Assembly: GCF_030678875.1 (NCBI RefSeq)
Contig: NZ_JAUUDS010000001.1
Coordinates: forward strand, 1,116,001-1,180,000
Source: Sphingomonas aurea
GTDB taxonomy: Bacteria > Pseudomonadota > Alphaproteobacteria > Sphingomonadales > Sphingomonadaceae
DNA length: 64,000 nucleotides
Direction of reading: 5' to 3'
Shown here one piece after another: positions 24,783 to 34,177 of the stretch (within the stretch, counting starts at the first letter, position 1; each line of letters starts with the position of its first letter). A program made the position numbers and the translations under genes. A model generated the notes under the pieces. That model worked only from the letters and a program-made list of their open reading frames with translations, made no database searches and was not told where the DNA came from.

Positions 24783-25595
24783 TCAGCGGCGGACGACCCT
24801 CGGCGCCGGGCGCGACAGCACCTGGTCGATCGCCGTCGCGGCGATCGGGGCCATCAGGCGGTAGCCCTCGGCACCGGGATGAAGCCCGTCGCTGGTCAGT
24901 CGCGCGGCCATCATCCCGCGCGCATCGCTGAGCGCCGGGTCATAGTCAGCGAAGCCATAGCCACGCCGCTTCGCCAGGGCGCGCAGGTCGGCGTTGATCG
25001 CGCGCAGCACCGCCGGCGGCCGGTCGCGCAGCATGTCGCGGGCATTGTCGGTATAGTCGTTGACCGGCAGGATCGCCGACAGGACGACACGGATGCCGTG
25101 GGCGTCGGCGATGTCGCCCATCGCGGCGATGTTGGCGACGATCGAGGCAGGCGTCTCTACCTGCAGCACGCCCTGCACGTCGTTGGTGCCGGCCAGGATG
25201 ACGACCGCGGACGGGCACAGTGCGACGACGTCCTGCTGGAAGCGGACCAGCATCTGCGCGGTGACCTGCGCGCCGATACCGCGGTTGACGTACGGCTTAC
25301 CCGGAAAGGCGCGCGACAGGTCCCAAAGGTCGGTGATCGAGTCGCCCATGAAGACGACGCGACGCTCACCGGGCCGGGGCGGCGGCAGCGCGGCGTTGGC
25401 GGCGGCGTAGAGATATCGCTCGCCGAAATCCTGCATCAGCACGGGGATCAGCGACTGGCGGAACGGACCTGCCCAAGGCCCCCAGTCGCGCATGTCCGTC
25501 AGGGTGCGGCGCGGCGGGCTGCTCTGGTAACGCTCGGGCGCATCTGTCGCGCCGATCAGCAGCGCGGCGAGCGCCAGAAGGGCGGCGCGCTTCAT
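24783..25595 (-). CDS. Exported SGNH/GDSL-family hydrolase
   Basis: Secreted lipase/esterase fold enzyme of 270 residues. After a signal peptide (about 1-18) come block I with nucleophile S86 (FMGDSITD), block II Gly in NRGIGAQ, block III N138 (LAGTNDV) and the Asp/His pair D236/H239 (SDGLHP). GDSL enzymes in polysaccharide loci often remove acetyl groups from sugar chains, which fits its place as last gene of a GH3-alpha/beta hydrolase-SGNH operon; the substrate itself is inferred. It overlaps the upstream gene by four bases (ATGA). Confidence 0.88.
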   Translation of the reverse strand: MKRAALLALAALLIGATDAPERYQSSPPRRTLTDMRDWGPWAGPFRQSLIPVLMQDFGERYLYAAANAALPPPRPGERRVVFMGDSITDLWDLSRAFPGKPYVNRGIGAQVTAQMLVRFQQDVVALCPSAVVILAGTNDVQGVLQVETPASIVANIAAMGDIADAHGIRVVLSAILPVNDYTDNARDMLRDRPPAVLRAINADLRALAKRRGYGFADYDPALSDARGMMAARLTSDGLHPGAEGYRLMAPIAATAIDQVLSRPAPRVVRR

Positions 25596-26566
25596 GCCGG
25601 CAACAATCCCTTCTCGCGCGCATAGGCGGCGAACAGGGTCGGCCAGGCCGACGCCGGCAGCGACTTGGCCAGCCGCACGCCGAAGCCGTGGCCGCCCTTG
25701 TCGAAACAGTGAAGCTCGCCCTCTCGCCCGGCAGCGATCATTGCGCCGTAGAGCGCCAGGCTGTTGGCGATCGGCACCAGCCCGTCGTCGCTGGCATGCG
25801 CGAGGAAGATCGGCGGGGTCGCGGCGGTGACGCGGGTCTCTACCGACAGGCGCGTGCGATCGGCCTGGGACTGTTGCGGTCCTATAAGATTGTCGCGGCT
25901 GCCCACATGGGTGAAGGGCGCGGCGAAGCTGACCACCGGATAGATCAACGCCGCCAGGTCGGGCCGCGCCGACACCCGGTCGGCCGCGTCGACCGGCGCA
26001 TAGACCTGCTCGTCGGCGCGGGTGGCGAGACTGCCGGCCAGATGCCCGCCAGCGGAGAAGCCCAGCACGCCGATGCGACGCGGGTCGACGCCGTAATTGG
26101 CGGCGCCCGCGCGGATCAGCCGCAGCCCGCGCTGCGCATCGGCCAGCGGCACGGTGTCGCGCCTCGCCCAGCCCTCGGCCGGCAGGCGATAGCTGAGGAT
26201 GAAGCAGGTTACGCCGAGCGCGGTCAGCCAGCGTGCCTGTTCCTCGCCCTCATTGTCCCAGGACAGGAAGCCATAGCCGCCGCCCGGCACCAGCATCATC
26301 GCCGCGCCATTGGGGTTGGCGGGGCGACGTACCGACAGGGTCGGCCGGTCGATGCCGGTCAGCCAGCGATCATTGAAGGCGGGATCGCTCGATCGCTGCT
26401 CGGTCCTGGGCACCGGCAGCTTCGCTGGCGCGCCGGGGGCACGGCCGGGCCAGAGCGCGATGACCTCGCCGCCCGCGACGGCCGGCTGCGCGGAGAGTGG
26501 GGCGGCGACGGTCGCCGCGGCGAGGCCGCCGAGCAGGGTGCGGCGGTCGATCGTTCCGCCGCTCAT
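25592..26566 (-). CDS. Exported alpha/beta hydrolase (carbohydrate esterase-like)
   Basis: Alpha/beta hydrolase of the BD-FAE/acetylxylan-esterase-like group, 324 residues. The oxyanion region is MMLVPGGGYGFLS, the nucleophile S171 in GFSAGGH, the acid around D260/D261 (HASDDGLVP), and the catalytic histidine H293 (KGGHGFG). The N-terminus has DRRTLLGGLAAATVAAPLSA, a Tat-like signal. The start at 26566 makes a 4-base ATGA overlap with the upstream GH3 gene and is preferred over an ATG three codons earlier. Probably de-esterifies a plant hemicellulose so that glycosidases can act. Confidence 0.86.
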   Translation of the reverse strand: MSGGTIDRRTLLGGLAAATVAAPLSAQPAVAGGEVIALWPGRAPGAPAKLPVPRTEQRSSDPAFNDRWLTGIDRPTLSVRRPANPNGAAMMLVPGGGYGFLSWDNEGEEQARWLTALGVTCFILSYRLPAEGWARRDTVPLADAQRGLRLIRAGAANYGVDPRRIGVLGFSAGGHLAGSLATRADEQVYAPVDAADRVSARPDLAALIYPVVSFAAPFTHVGSRDNLIGPQQSQADRTRLSVETRVTAATPPIFLAHASDDGLVPIANSLALYGAMIAAGREGELHCFDKGGHGFGVRLAKSLPASAWPTLFAAYAREKGLLPA

Positions 26567-28971
26567 TTCGGGCACACCGCGCCGGCCGGGTCGGTGGCAA
26601 GGCGAATGTCGCTGATCGCGACGTCGAACGGTGCGGTGGCGGTCAGGGCCACCGGCTCCCGCACCGCCTCCATGTTCGCACCCTTGTCACGGAAGCATTT
26701 CAGGGGAACGCGCAAAACCTGCCATCCTTCCGCAGCAGCCATGATCGGCCCGACCGGCACCGCGCCACCGCCGAGCGACAGGGTAACCGGGCCAGTCGGC
26801 CGGGCCAAGGTGCGATAGGTGACCTGAAGGTTCAGGTCGGCATTTACCTCACGCACCAGCGCCAGCGCCGGACCAGTGATCCGCGCCGTACCGGCCCCGC
26901 GCCAGGTCAGGCGCGTCGCCCCCTCCTGCGCGGTCGCGCTGTCGACCGCGGCGCGCGCGATGGTCGGGTCGGTGGTGAGGGTGAAGGGCGCGGGCACCTT
27001 CCCGCGGGCGAAGAACAGGCTGGTGTTGGCGAGGCTGGCGTCGATCCCGGCGACCTCGCTCAGCGCCGGCACCGTGCCGCCCTTCGCGTAGCTGAGGCCG
27101 TAATCGAGCGGGAAGAGCGGGTCGTATCCGGGCGCGCCCTTGTTCAGGGTGAACTGGCCGGCGGTCTTCGGCCAGCTGTACGACAGGCGGCCGGTGAAGT
27201 CGCGCTTGCCGCCGATCAGCACGTCGGCGATGCCCGCACCTTCGGACCCCGGAAACCAGGCTGCGACAAAGGCGTCGGACTGGTTCAGCTCCGGGTTCAC
27301 CCAGAGCGGGCGGCCCGACAGGAAGACCGAGACGGTGGGGATACCCGCCGCCTTCAGCGACTTGAGCAGCGCCAGCGCCTGCTTGTCGCCGGGCTGGAAC
27401 TCCAGCGTGCGGACGTCGCCGCGCATCTCGGCATAGGGCTGCTCGCCGAACACGACGATGGCGACATCGGGCTTCGTGGTGAAGCGGCCATCGGCGGACA
27501 GGGTCGCCCTGCCCCCGCCCGCCTTCGCGGCGGCGGCGATGCCGGCATAGATCGAGGTCGCGCCGGGGAAGTCGGCGGCGGTGTTGCCGTCGCCCTGCCA
27601 CGACAGGGTCCAGCCGCCCGCCTGCCGCCCGACATCGTCGGCCGCGTCGCCGGCGACCAGGATGTTGGCGCCCGCCCTGATCGGGAGGACGCCGTTGTTC
27701 TTCAGCAGCACCAGGCTTTTCGCCACCGCCTCGCGCGCGATCGCGCGGTGCTCGGGCGCGCCGATGGCGCCGGTCCTGCTCTCGTACGGGCGCGCGGGAT
27801 CGAACAGGCCGAGCTTCATCTTGACGCGCAGGATGCGGCGCACCGCATCGTCGATCCGCGCCATCGGGATCTTGCCCGACTTCGCCTCGGCCAGCGTCGC
27901 GTCGAACAGGCCCTTCCACCCATCGGGCGCCATCGCCATGTCGAGCCCGGCGTTGAACGAGGCCGGACAGTCGGTGGTGGTGCACCCCGGCACCTGGGCA
28001 TGGCCATTCCAGTCGCCGACGATGAAGCCGTCGAATCCCATCCGGCCCTTCAGCACATCGGTCAGCAGGCTCTTGTTGCCGTGCATCTTCTGCCCGTTCC
28101 AGCTGGAGAAGCTGGCCATGACCGTCATCGCGCCGGCGCGGATCGCGGGGGGATAGCCGGCGGCGTGGATGCGGATCAGCGTCGCCTCGTCGACCTGCGT
28201 GTCGCCCTGGTCAATACCATCCCTGGTCCCGCCGTCACCCAGGAAGTGCTTGGGCGACGCGGCGACCTTGCCCTGCTGGATCGTGCCCTTTCCAGGCAGG
28301 CCCTGCAGCCCCTCGATCATCGCACCCGCGTAGGAGGCGACGAGGCCGGGGTCCTCCGAATAGCCCTCGTACGTGCGGCCCCAGCGATCGTCCTGCGGCA
28401 CCGCCAGCGTCGGGCCGAACGCCCAGTCGATCCCCGCCGCCGCCGTCTCCGCCGCGGTCGCCGCGCCGATGCGGCGGAGCAGGTCCCGGTCGTGCATCGC
28501 CCCCAGTGCGCTGTTATGCGGGAACAGCGTCGCGCCGACGACATTGTTGTTGCCGTGCACCGCATCGACTCCGAACATCAGCGGGATCGCGGTGTGACCG
28601 GCACGCGGCTGAAGCGCGACGGCATTGAACGCGCGACTGGTGGCGATCCACGGACCGGCGGGCGAGCGGTCCGGCGCGCCGATCGGCGGCGACGACCCGC
28701 CCGCGAGGATCGATCCGAGCGGATAGCGGCGCAGATCCTCCGGCGTGATCGAGCCGATATCGGCCTGGATCATCTGGCCGACCTTCTCCTCCAGAGTCAG
28801 GCGCGCCAGCAGCGCCGTGACCTTTGCCTCGGTCGCGGGATCGATCAGGCCCTGGCTCTTCGCCTGCGGCCAGCGATCGGGATGGGCGACGCTGGTTGCA
28901 TCCTGCGCCAGTGCCGCCGTTGCCGATCCAGCCAGCAACGTCGCCAGAACGGCCGCGTGGAACCCCTTCAT
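26563..28971 (-). CDS. Glycoside hydrolase family 3 exo-glucosidase/xylosidase with C-terminal extra domain
   Basis: Large exported GH3 enzyme of 802 residues, starting MKGFHAAVLATLLAG (signal peptide to about residue 23); 53 further upstream codons are non-homologous, and GGGAGAG precedes this ATG. The barrel domain carries LMFGVDAVHGNNN, SPKHFLGDG (239-247) and the nucleophile D320 (GFIVGDWNGH). The second domain has AKSLVLLKNNGVLPI. About 150 extra residues after SYSWPKTAG resemble the accessory beta domain of ExoP-like glucan glucohydrolases and include two cysteines near the C-terminus. It heads an esterase operon and is divergent from a LacI gene, with a class 2 operator between them. 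Beta-glucosidase and beta-xylosidase activity cannot be told apart here. Confidence 0.92.
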   Translation of the reverse strand: MKGFHAAVLATLLAGSATAALAQDATSVAHPDRWPQAKSQGLIDPATEAKVTALLARLTLEEKVGQMIQADIGSITPEDLRRYPLGSILAGGSSPPIGAPDRSPAGPWIATSRAFNAVALQPRAGHTAIPLMFGVDAVHGNNNVVGATLFPHNSALGAMHDRDLLRRIGAATAAETAAAGIDWAFGPTLAVPQDDRWGRTYEGYSEDPGLVASYAGAMIEGLQGLPGKGTIQQGKVAASPKHFLGDGGTRDGIDQGDTQVDEATLIRIHAAGYPPAIRAGAMTVMASFSSWNGQKMHGNKSLLTDVLKGRMGFDGFIVGDWNGHAQVPGCTTTDCPASFNAGLDMAMAPDGWKGLFDATLAEAKSGKIPMARIDDAVRRILRVKMKLGLFDPARPYESRTGAIGAPEHRAIAREAVAKSLVLLKNNGVLPIRAGANILVAGDAADDVGRQAGGWTLSWQGDGNTAADFPGATSIYAGIAAAAKAGGGRATLSADGRFTTKPDVAIVVFGEQPYAEMRGDVRTLEFQPGDKQALALLKSLKAAGIPTVSVFLSGRPLWVNPELNQSDAFVAAWFPGSEGAGIADVLIGGKRDFTGRLSYSWPKTAGQFTLNKGAPGYDPLFPLDYGLSYAKGGTVPALSEVAGIDASLANTSLFFARGKVPAPFTLTTDPTIARAAVDSATAQEGATRLTWRGAGTARITGPALALVREVNADLNLQVTYRTLARPTGPVTLSLGGGAVPVGPIMAAAEGWQVLRVPLKCFRDKGANMEAVREPVALTATAPFDVAISDIRLATDPAGAVCPK

Positions 28972-29015
28972 CTCACTCTCCCGAACATGTTTTGCCTCAT
29001 CATAGCGGCTTTGGA

Positions 29016-29029
29016 TGCTAGCGCTATCA
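29016..29029. promoter_or_regulatory. LacI-type operator, class 2
   Basis: TGCTAGCGCTATCA, a near-palindrome around GCGC, in the 130-base gap between the GH3 operon and its divergent LacI gene. It matches the perfect site at 51760-51773 at 13 of 14 positions. Probably serves both the GH3 operon and repressor autoregulation. Confidence 0.72.
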
Positions 29030-29101
29030 CGAAAACCGTGATCGGCTTGCAAATCGGGGAGAGACCTTGCGTCGAATGCACGGCTGCGACATCCCACCGC
29101 C

Positions 29102-30199
29102 ATGGCAAGCTCCCCGCGCAAAGTCCGCACCCCTCATGGGCGTCAAGGTGGCGCACCGACGATCGCCGACGTGGCGGCGCTGGCCGGCGTATCGACGATG
29201 ACCGTGTCGCGCGTCATCAATGCCGAGAACAATGTCCGCGCCAGCACGCGCGACACGGTGAACGCCGCGATCGCGCAACTGAACTACGCGCCCAACCCCG
29301 CCGCGCGCAGCTTGGCCGGCGCCTCGCAGCTGCGCCTGGCGCTCCTCTATTCCAACCCCAGCGCCGCCTATCTCAGCGAGTTCCTCGTCGGCAGCCTCGA
29401 CCAGGCGGGGCGCTCCGACATCCAGCTGGTCGTCCAGAAATGCGAGGTCGGGGACGAGGCACGCACCGTCGCCGAGCGGCTGGTGGGCAGCGGCATCGAC
29501 GGCATCATCCTGCCGCCGCCGCTGTGCGACGCGCGCGACGTGCTCGACATCCTGATCGCCGCGCGCATTCCGACGGTCGTGGTTGCGACCGGCTGTCCCC
29601 CGCCGGAGGCCGCGGCGATCTCGATCGACGACCGGGCCGCCGCACAGGCGATGACCCGCCATCTGGCCGAGCTGGGCCATGTCCGCATCGGCTTCATCAC
29701 CGGCAACCCCAACCTGACCGCCAGCGGCGAGCGGCTGGAGGGCTATCGCGCCGCACTCGTCGAAGCGGGGCTCACCTTTGACGAGCTGCTGGTCAGCGGC
29801 GGGCTGTTCACCTATCGCTCCGGGCTCGACGCCGCCGACGAGCTGCTCGACCGCGAGGATCCACCCTCCGCCATCTTCGCCAGCAACGACGACATGGCCG
29901 CCGCCGTCGTCGCCGTCGCGCACCGTCGCGGGCTGGACGTGCCCGGCGACCTGACTGTCTGCGGGTTCGACGACAGCGCCATCGCTACGACGATCTGGCC
30001 CGAGCTGACGACGATTCACCAGCCGATCGCCGATATGTCGCGCGCTTCGGTCGAGCTGCTCGCCGCGATGCTGCGGGCGCGGCGCAGCGGCGGCGATACG
30101 GGCACCAGGGGCATCCGTCACCTGACGCTCGACTATACGCTGATCCGCCGCCAGTCGGACGCCGCCCCGCGCCGTCGACCCTCCGCCCGGAGGCGATGA
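29102..30199 (+). CDS. LacI family transcriptional regulator (XylR-like candidate)
   Basis: Repressor with a LacI helix-turn-helix (TIADVAALAGVSTMTVSRVIN, from about residue 20) after a basic N-terminal arm, followed by a sugar-binding-type effector domain (VCGFDDSAIATTIWPELTTIHQP) and a basic C-terminal tail. It stands between the esterase/GH3 operon and the GH74-GH35-GH29 operon. Sites of the form TGWTAGCGSTATCA occur in front of both, of a TonB receptor and of the xylose operon, so I infer it governs all of them. From memory, the Caulobacter XylR site is similar (TGTTAGCGCTACCA), which suggests D-xylose as inducer; this needs checking. Confidence 0.9.
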   Translation: MASSPRKVRTPHGRQGGAPTIADVAALAGVSTMTVSRVINAENNVRASTRDTVNAAIAQLNYAPNPAARSLAGASQLRLALLYSNPSAAYLSEFLVGSLDQAGRSDIQLVVQKCEVGDEARTVAERLVGSGIDGIILPPPLCDARDVLDILIAARIPTVVVATGCPPPEAAAISIDDRAAAQAMTRHLAELGHVRIGFITGNPNLTASGERLEGYRAALVEAGLTFDELLVSGGLFTYRSGLDAADELLDREDPPSAIFASNDDMAAAVVAVAHRRGLDVPGDLTVCGFDDSAIATTIWPELTTIHQPIADMSRASVELLAAMLRARRSGGDTGTRGIRHLTLDYTLIRRQSDAAPRRRPSARRR

Positions 30200-30240
30200 T
30201 CGCCCGAACGATATCGATTGCCGCTCGATCCGCGCCGTTG

Positions 30241-30254
30241 TGTTAGCGATATCT
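30241..30254. promoter_or_regulatory. LacI-type operator, class 2
   Basis: TGTTAGCGATATCT, 61 bases upstream of the GH74 start. It keeps the TGnTAGCGnTATCn skeleton of the other class 2 sites. Confidence 0.6.
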
Positions 30255-30314
30255 TTCGTGCCATGACCTTGTTCGACAAGGGGTGATCGACCCCCGATCG
30301 GGAGAGGCGCGACC

Positions 30315-32552
30315 GTGGCGAGAGGCCGGGTGGGACGAGCGATGCTGCTGGCCGCGGCCCTAGGCCCGTTGCTGTGCTGCGCCGGTGCGGCCCCGGGCCG
30401 CGATACGCCCGCGGCCGCCGTGATGGCCTATCGCTGGACCAACGTCGTGGTCGGGGCCGGCGGCTATGCACCGAACATCGTGTTCAGCCCCGTCGAGCGC
30501 GGGCTCGCCTATCTGCGCACCGACATGGGCGGCGCCTATCGTTTTGACGCGAAGGCCCGGCGCTGGGTGCCGCTGCAGGACGACAATGGCGTTCCCAGCT
30601 ATATGGGGATCGAGAGCATCGCCGCCGATCCGCGCGATGCCGGCACCGTCTATCTGGCGGCGGGCATGGCAGCGCGCCTGCCCGCGGCGATCCTGCGCTC
30701 CACCGATCGCGGCGCCCATTGGTGGATCACGCCGGTGCCGTTCGCGGTGGGCGGCAACGAACCCGGCCGCGGCCTGGGCGAGCGGCTGGCGATCGATCCC
30801 GACCGACCGGCGACGCTGATGTTCGGATCGCGCCATGACGGGCTGTGGCGCAGCGACGATGCGGGACTGCACTGGGCGAAGGTCGCGGGCTTCCCGGTCA
30901 CCGGGCTGGGCACCCCGGCGCCACGCACCAGCCATGGCGGCGTGTCGTTCGTGCTGTTCGATCCGTCGAGCAGGACCGGCAGCGGATCGCGACGGATCTG
31001 GGCGGGGGTCGCCGATCCGGGCGCGCACCACCTCTATCGCTCCGACGATGGCGGGCAGAGCTGGCAGGCGGTCGACGGCCCCTCACCCGCGCTGCTCGCC
31101 GCCAAGGGCGCGATCGCCGCGGATGGCAGCGTCTATGTCGGCTATGCCAGCGACATCGGGCCGAGCAATGTGCGCACCGGCGCGCTGTGGCGCTTCGACC
31201 GCGCGGGCGGCCGCGACATCACTCCGCCGGGCTTCATTGCGACCGGCAGCGAAGGCGCGTTCCTGGGCGTGGCGCTTGCCCGCAGCGCGCCGGGCACGGT
31301 CGCGGTGTCGACGATCAACCGCTACCGCGCCGGCGACACGGTCTGGCTGTCGCGCGACCGGGGCGAGCATTGGAGCGATCTGGGCCCGCGCAGCCGCCGC
31401 AACGTGTCAGCCACCCCTTTCCTGCTCCACGAGGGCAAGGGCGCAGATTTCGGTCATTGGATCTCCGGCCTCGCGATAGATCCGTTCGACGCGCGCCGGC
31501 TGGTCTACACGACCGGCGCCACCGTCTACGCCACCGACGGGCTCGACCGGAGCGGGACGATCGACTGGGCGCCATGGGTGTCCGGGATCGAGCAGACCGC
31601 GATCATCACCCTGATCTCGCCGACCGGCGGCGCGCATCTGGTGTCGGGATTCGGCGACCTTGCCGGCTTCGTCCACGAGCGGCTCGACCGCTCGCCGCAG
31701 CCCAGTTTCACCGACCCGTATCTGTCGAACACCAACACGCTCGACTATGCCGGCACCGCGCCGCTGGTGCTGGTACGCAGCGGCAGCCTCTATGCCGATC
31801 GCCCGCGCGACGCGACGCTCGGCTGGTCGGGCGATGGCGGTCGGAGCTGGCGGCCGCTGGTCGTGCCGCCGATGGGCACCCCGCCCCGGCGCGAGGATCT
31901 GGTCGGCGAGGCGGCGATCACCGTCTCGGCGGACGGCGGCACCTTCGTGGTCGCCACGCCCGAGCCGCGGCTGACCCGCGACCGTGGCCGGAGCTGGCAG
32001 GTGCCAGAGGGGCTGCCCGGCAACACCCGCGCGGTTGCCGACAAGGTCAACCCGGCGCGCTTCTACGCGGTCGATGTGGCGGGCGGGCGCCTGCTGGCCT
32101 CTACCGACGGCGCCCGCCATTTCACGCCCGTCGCGTCGACCGGATTGCCGGCCGACCTGTCGGGTGCAAGCCCCCGCAACCGCGAGGCGCAATCGGCGCT
32201 GGTCGCCACACCCGGCGTAGCCGGCGAACTGTGGCTGCGCATCGGCCCTGCCCTGTATCGCAGCACCGATTTCGGCCACCGCTTCGCACGGGTCGATGGC
32301 GGGCTGGCGGTCGAGCTGCTCGGGCTGGGCAAGGGCGGCACGATCTTCGCGGTCGGCACGCTTGGCCAGGTTTATGGCATCTGGCGTTCGGACGATCTGG
32401 GCCGACACTGGGCGCGGATCGACGACGACGCCCATCGATGGGGCCGCCGCTACCGCGTGATCGCCGGCGACCCGCGCATCACGGGCCGCGTCTATTTGGG
32501 AACCGACGGTCGCGGCCTGTTCTATGGCGACCGCGTGGGAGAGAGTGAATGA
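30315..32552 (+). CDS. Glycoside hydrolase family 74 xyloglucanase-like protein
   Basis: Exported double seven-bladed propeller enzyme, 745 residues, predicted to cut the beta-1,4-glucan backbone of xyloglucan. Key acidic residues: D70 in LRTDMGGAYRFD and D448 in FGDLAGFVHERLD, matching the two catalytic Asp positions of GH74, plus GIEQTAI before the second. Eight Asp-box (BNR) motifs are spread along the chain, for example RSTDRGAHW, RSDDAGLHW, RSDDGGQSW and RSDDLGRHW. The start is GTG 30315 with GGAGAGG upstream and a hydrophobic leader. First gene of a GH74-GH35-GH29 operon with 4- and 1-base overlaps. A sortilin-like sensor role is less likely, because the catalytic residues are kept. Confidence 0.88.
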   Translation: MARGRVGRAMLLAAALGPLLCCAGAAPGRDTPAAAVMAYRWTNVVVGAGGYAPNIVFSPVERGLAYLRTDMGGAYRFDAKARRWVPLQDDNGVPSYMGIESIAADPRDAGTVYLAAGMAARLPAAILRSTDRGAHWWITPVPFAVGGNEPGRGLGERLAIDPDRPATLMFGSRHDGLWRSDDAGLHWAKVAGFPVTGLGTPAPRTSHGGVSFVLFDPSSRTGSGSRRIWAGVADPGAHHLYRSDDGGQSWQAVDGPSPALLAAKGAIAADGSVYVGYASDIGPSNVRTGALWRFDRAGGRDITPPGFIATGSEGAFLGVALARSAPGTVAVSTINRYRAGDTVWLSRDRGEHWSDLGPRSRRNVSATPFLLHEGKGADFGHWISGLAIDPFDARRLVYTTGATVYATDGLDRSGTIDWAPWVSGIEQTAIITLISPTGGAHLVSGFGDLAGFVHERLDRSPQPSFTDPYLSNTNTLDYAGTAPLVLVRSGSLYADRPRDATLGWSGDGGRSWRPLVVPPMGTPPRREDLVGEAAITVSADGGTFVVATPEPRLTRDRGRSWQVPEGLPGNTRAVADKVNPARFYAVDVAGGRLLASTDGARHFTPVASTGLPADLSGASPRNREAQSALVATPGVAGELWLRIGPALYRSTDFGHRFARVDGGLAVELLGLGKGGTIFAVGTLGQVYGIWRSDDLGRHWARIDDDAHRWGRRYRVIAGDPRITGRVYLGTDGRGLFYGDRVGESE

Positions 32553-34177
32553 TGAGACATATGCTGGCCGCCGGCCTGCTCGCCACGCTGCCCGCCATGA
32601 TGCCCGCCGCCGCGCTGGCGCAGGCGGCCTCGCCCATTCCCCGGCTGGAGAGCCACGACGGCCGCCACGCCCTGATGGTCGACGGTGCGCCGTTCACCAT
32701 GCTGGCCGCGCAGGTCAACAACAGCAGCAACTATGCCGAGCCGCTGGCCACCGCCTGGCCGCTGCTCGACCGCATCCACGCCAATACGGTGGAGGTGCCG
32801 ATCGCCTGGCAGCAGGTCGAGCCGGTCGAGGGGCAGTTCGACCTCTCGTTCCTGCAAGCCCTGCTCGATCAGGCGCGCGCGCACGACAAGCGGGTCGTGC
32901 TGCTGTGGTTCGGGACGTGGAAGAACACCGGCTACGCCTATACGCCCGACTGGGTGAAGCTGGACGCGCGCCGCTTTCCACGAATGAAGACGTCTGCCGG
33001 CAAGGACCATGGCGTACTCAGCGCGCATGGCAAGGCGACGCTGGCGGCGGACCTGCGCGCCTTCGTCAAGGTGATGGAATATCTGCGCGACCATGATCCG
33101 CAGCATACCGTCATCATGGTCCAGCCGGAAAACGAGACGGGCAGCTATCGCAACCCGCGCGACTATTCCGCCACCGCCAACGCCCTGTTCGCGCAGGCCA
33201 TTCCATCTGCCCTCGCCAAGGCGACCGGCAAGCGCGGCACCTGGACCCAGGCGTTCGGCGCGCAGGCGGACCGGGCGTTCAACACCTGGTACGTCGCATC
33301 TTATGTCGATGCGATCGCCGCGGCGGGCAAGGCGGCCAAGCCGCTGCCGATGTACGTCAACGCCGCCCTCGCCGGCCCTTCCAACGTGCCCGACCCGGAC
33401 GGCGTGGCGAGCGGCGGGCCGCAGCAGGACGTGCTCGACATCTGGAAGGCGGCCGCCCCGCACATCGACCTCGCCGCGCCCGACATCTATGACCGGACCA
33501 GCGCCAACGTCATCCAGTATCTCGACAGATATGCCCGTCCCGACAACGCCCTGCTGGTGCCCGAGATCGGCAACGCGCGCGAGTTCCACCGCTTCTTCTA
33601 TGCCGCGCTGGGACGTGGGGCGATCGGCTATGCGCCGTTCGGGATCGACGGGACCGGCTATTTCAACTTCCCGCTCGGCGCGCGCGACCTGGACGAGGCG
33701 GCGCTCGCCCCGCTGGTCCAGGCCTATGCCGCGGTCGGATCGATCATGCGCGACTGGGCCCGGCTCGCCGCGAAAGGGCCGACCTGGGGCGCCGCCAAGC
33801 CCGACGACGGTGCCGCGCAGACGACCACCCTCGGGAAATGGACGATCACGGCCTCGTGGGGAGAGTGGCAGTTCGGCATGAAGGACTGGACCTGGCTGAA
33901 GTCCGAACCCGCCCCCTGGGGCAAGGAGCCGGTCGGCGGCGTCGCGGTCGCGCAGATGGGGCCGGACGAGTTCCTGGTCGTCGGCGATCACGTCCGCGTC
34001 AATTTCGCCGCGACCGATGCGGCGCCGGGTGCGCTGGTGCTGCGGGTCGAGGAAGGCGGTTTTCGCGACGGGCGCTGGGTCACGGCCCGCGTCTGGAATG
34101 GTGACCAGACTGATTACGGGATCAACCTGATCGACCGGCCGCAGGTTCTGAAGGTCACCATGGGCCGCTATCGCTGA
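32549..34177 (+). CDS. Glycoside hydrolase family 35-type beta-galactosidase with DUF5597-like C-terminus
   Basis: Exported (beta/alpha)8 glycosidase of 542 residues with a signal peptide ending ALAQA. HANTVEVPIAWQQVEPVEGQFD is the barrel signature shared by GH35/GH42 enzymes. The acid/base is E196 in VQPENETG, and the nucleophile is E339 in LVPEIGN. The last ~150 residues form a beta domain like that of Caulobacter-type GanA/DUF5597 proteins. In a xyloglucan setting it would remove terminal beta-galactose from side chains. Start codon overlaps the GH74 stop (ATGA). Confidence 0.88.
   Translation: MMRHMLAAGLLATLPAMMPAAALAQAASPIPRLESHDGRHALMVDGAPFTMLAAQVNNSSNYAEPLATAWPLLDRIHANTVEVPIAWQQVEPVEGQFDLSFLQALLDQARAHDKRVVLLWFGTWKNTGYAYTPDWVKLDARRFPRMKTSAGKDHGVLSAHGKATLAADLRAFVKVMEYLRDHDPQHTVIMVQPENETGSYRNPRDYSATANALFAQAIPSALAKATGKRGTWTQAFGAQADRAFNTWYVASYVDAIAAAGKAAKPLPMYVNAALAGPSNVPDPDGVASGGPQQDVLDIWKAAAPHIDLAAPDIYDRTSANVIQYLDRYARPDNALLVPEIGNAREFHRFFYAALGRGAIGYAPFGIDGTGYFNFPLGARDLDEAALAPLVQAYAAVGSIMRDWARLAAKGPTWGAAKPDDGAAQTTTLGKWTITASWGEWQFGMKDWTWLKSEPAPWGKEPVGGVAVAQMGPDEFLVVGDHVRVNFAATDAAPGALVLRVEEGGFRDGRWVTARVWNGDQTDYGINLIDRPQVLKVTMGRYR

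Noticed and set aside
26497..29781. A 1094-codon open frame on the plus strand
   Set aside because: Antisense shadow of the GH3 gene in high-GC DNA; Arg/Gly/Ala-rich composition, no family motifs. The same applies to the long frames at 8446-10989, 16346-18448, 32522-34984 and 13659-15371.
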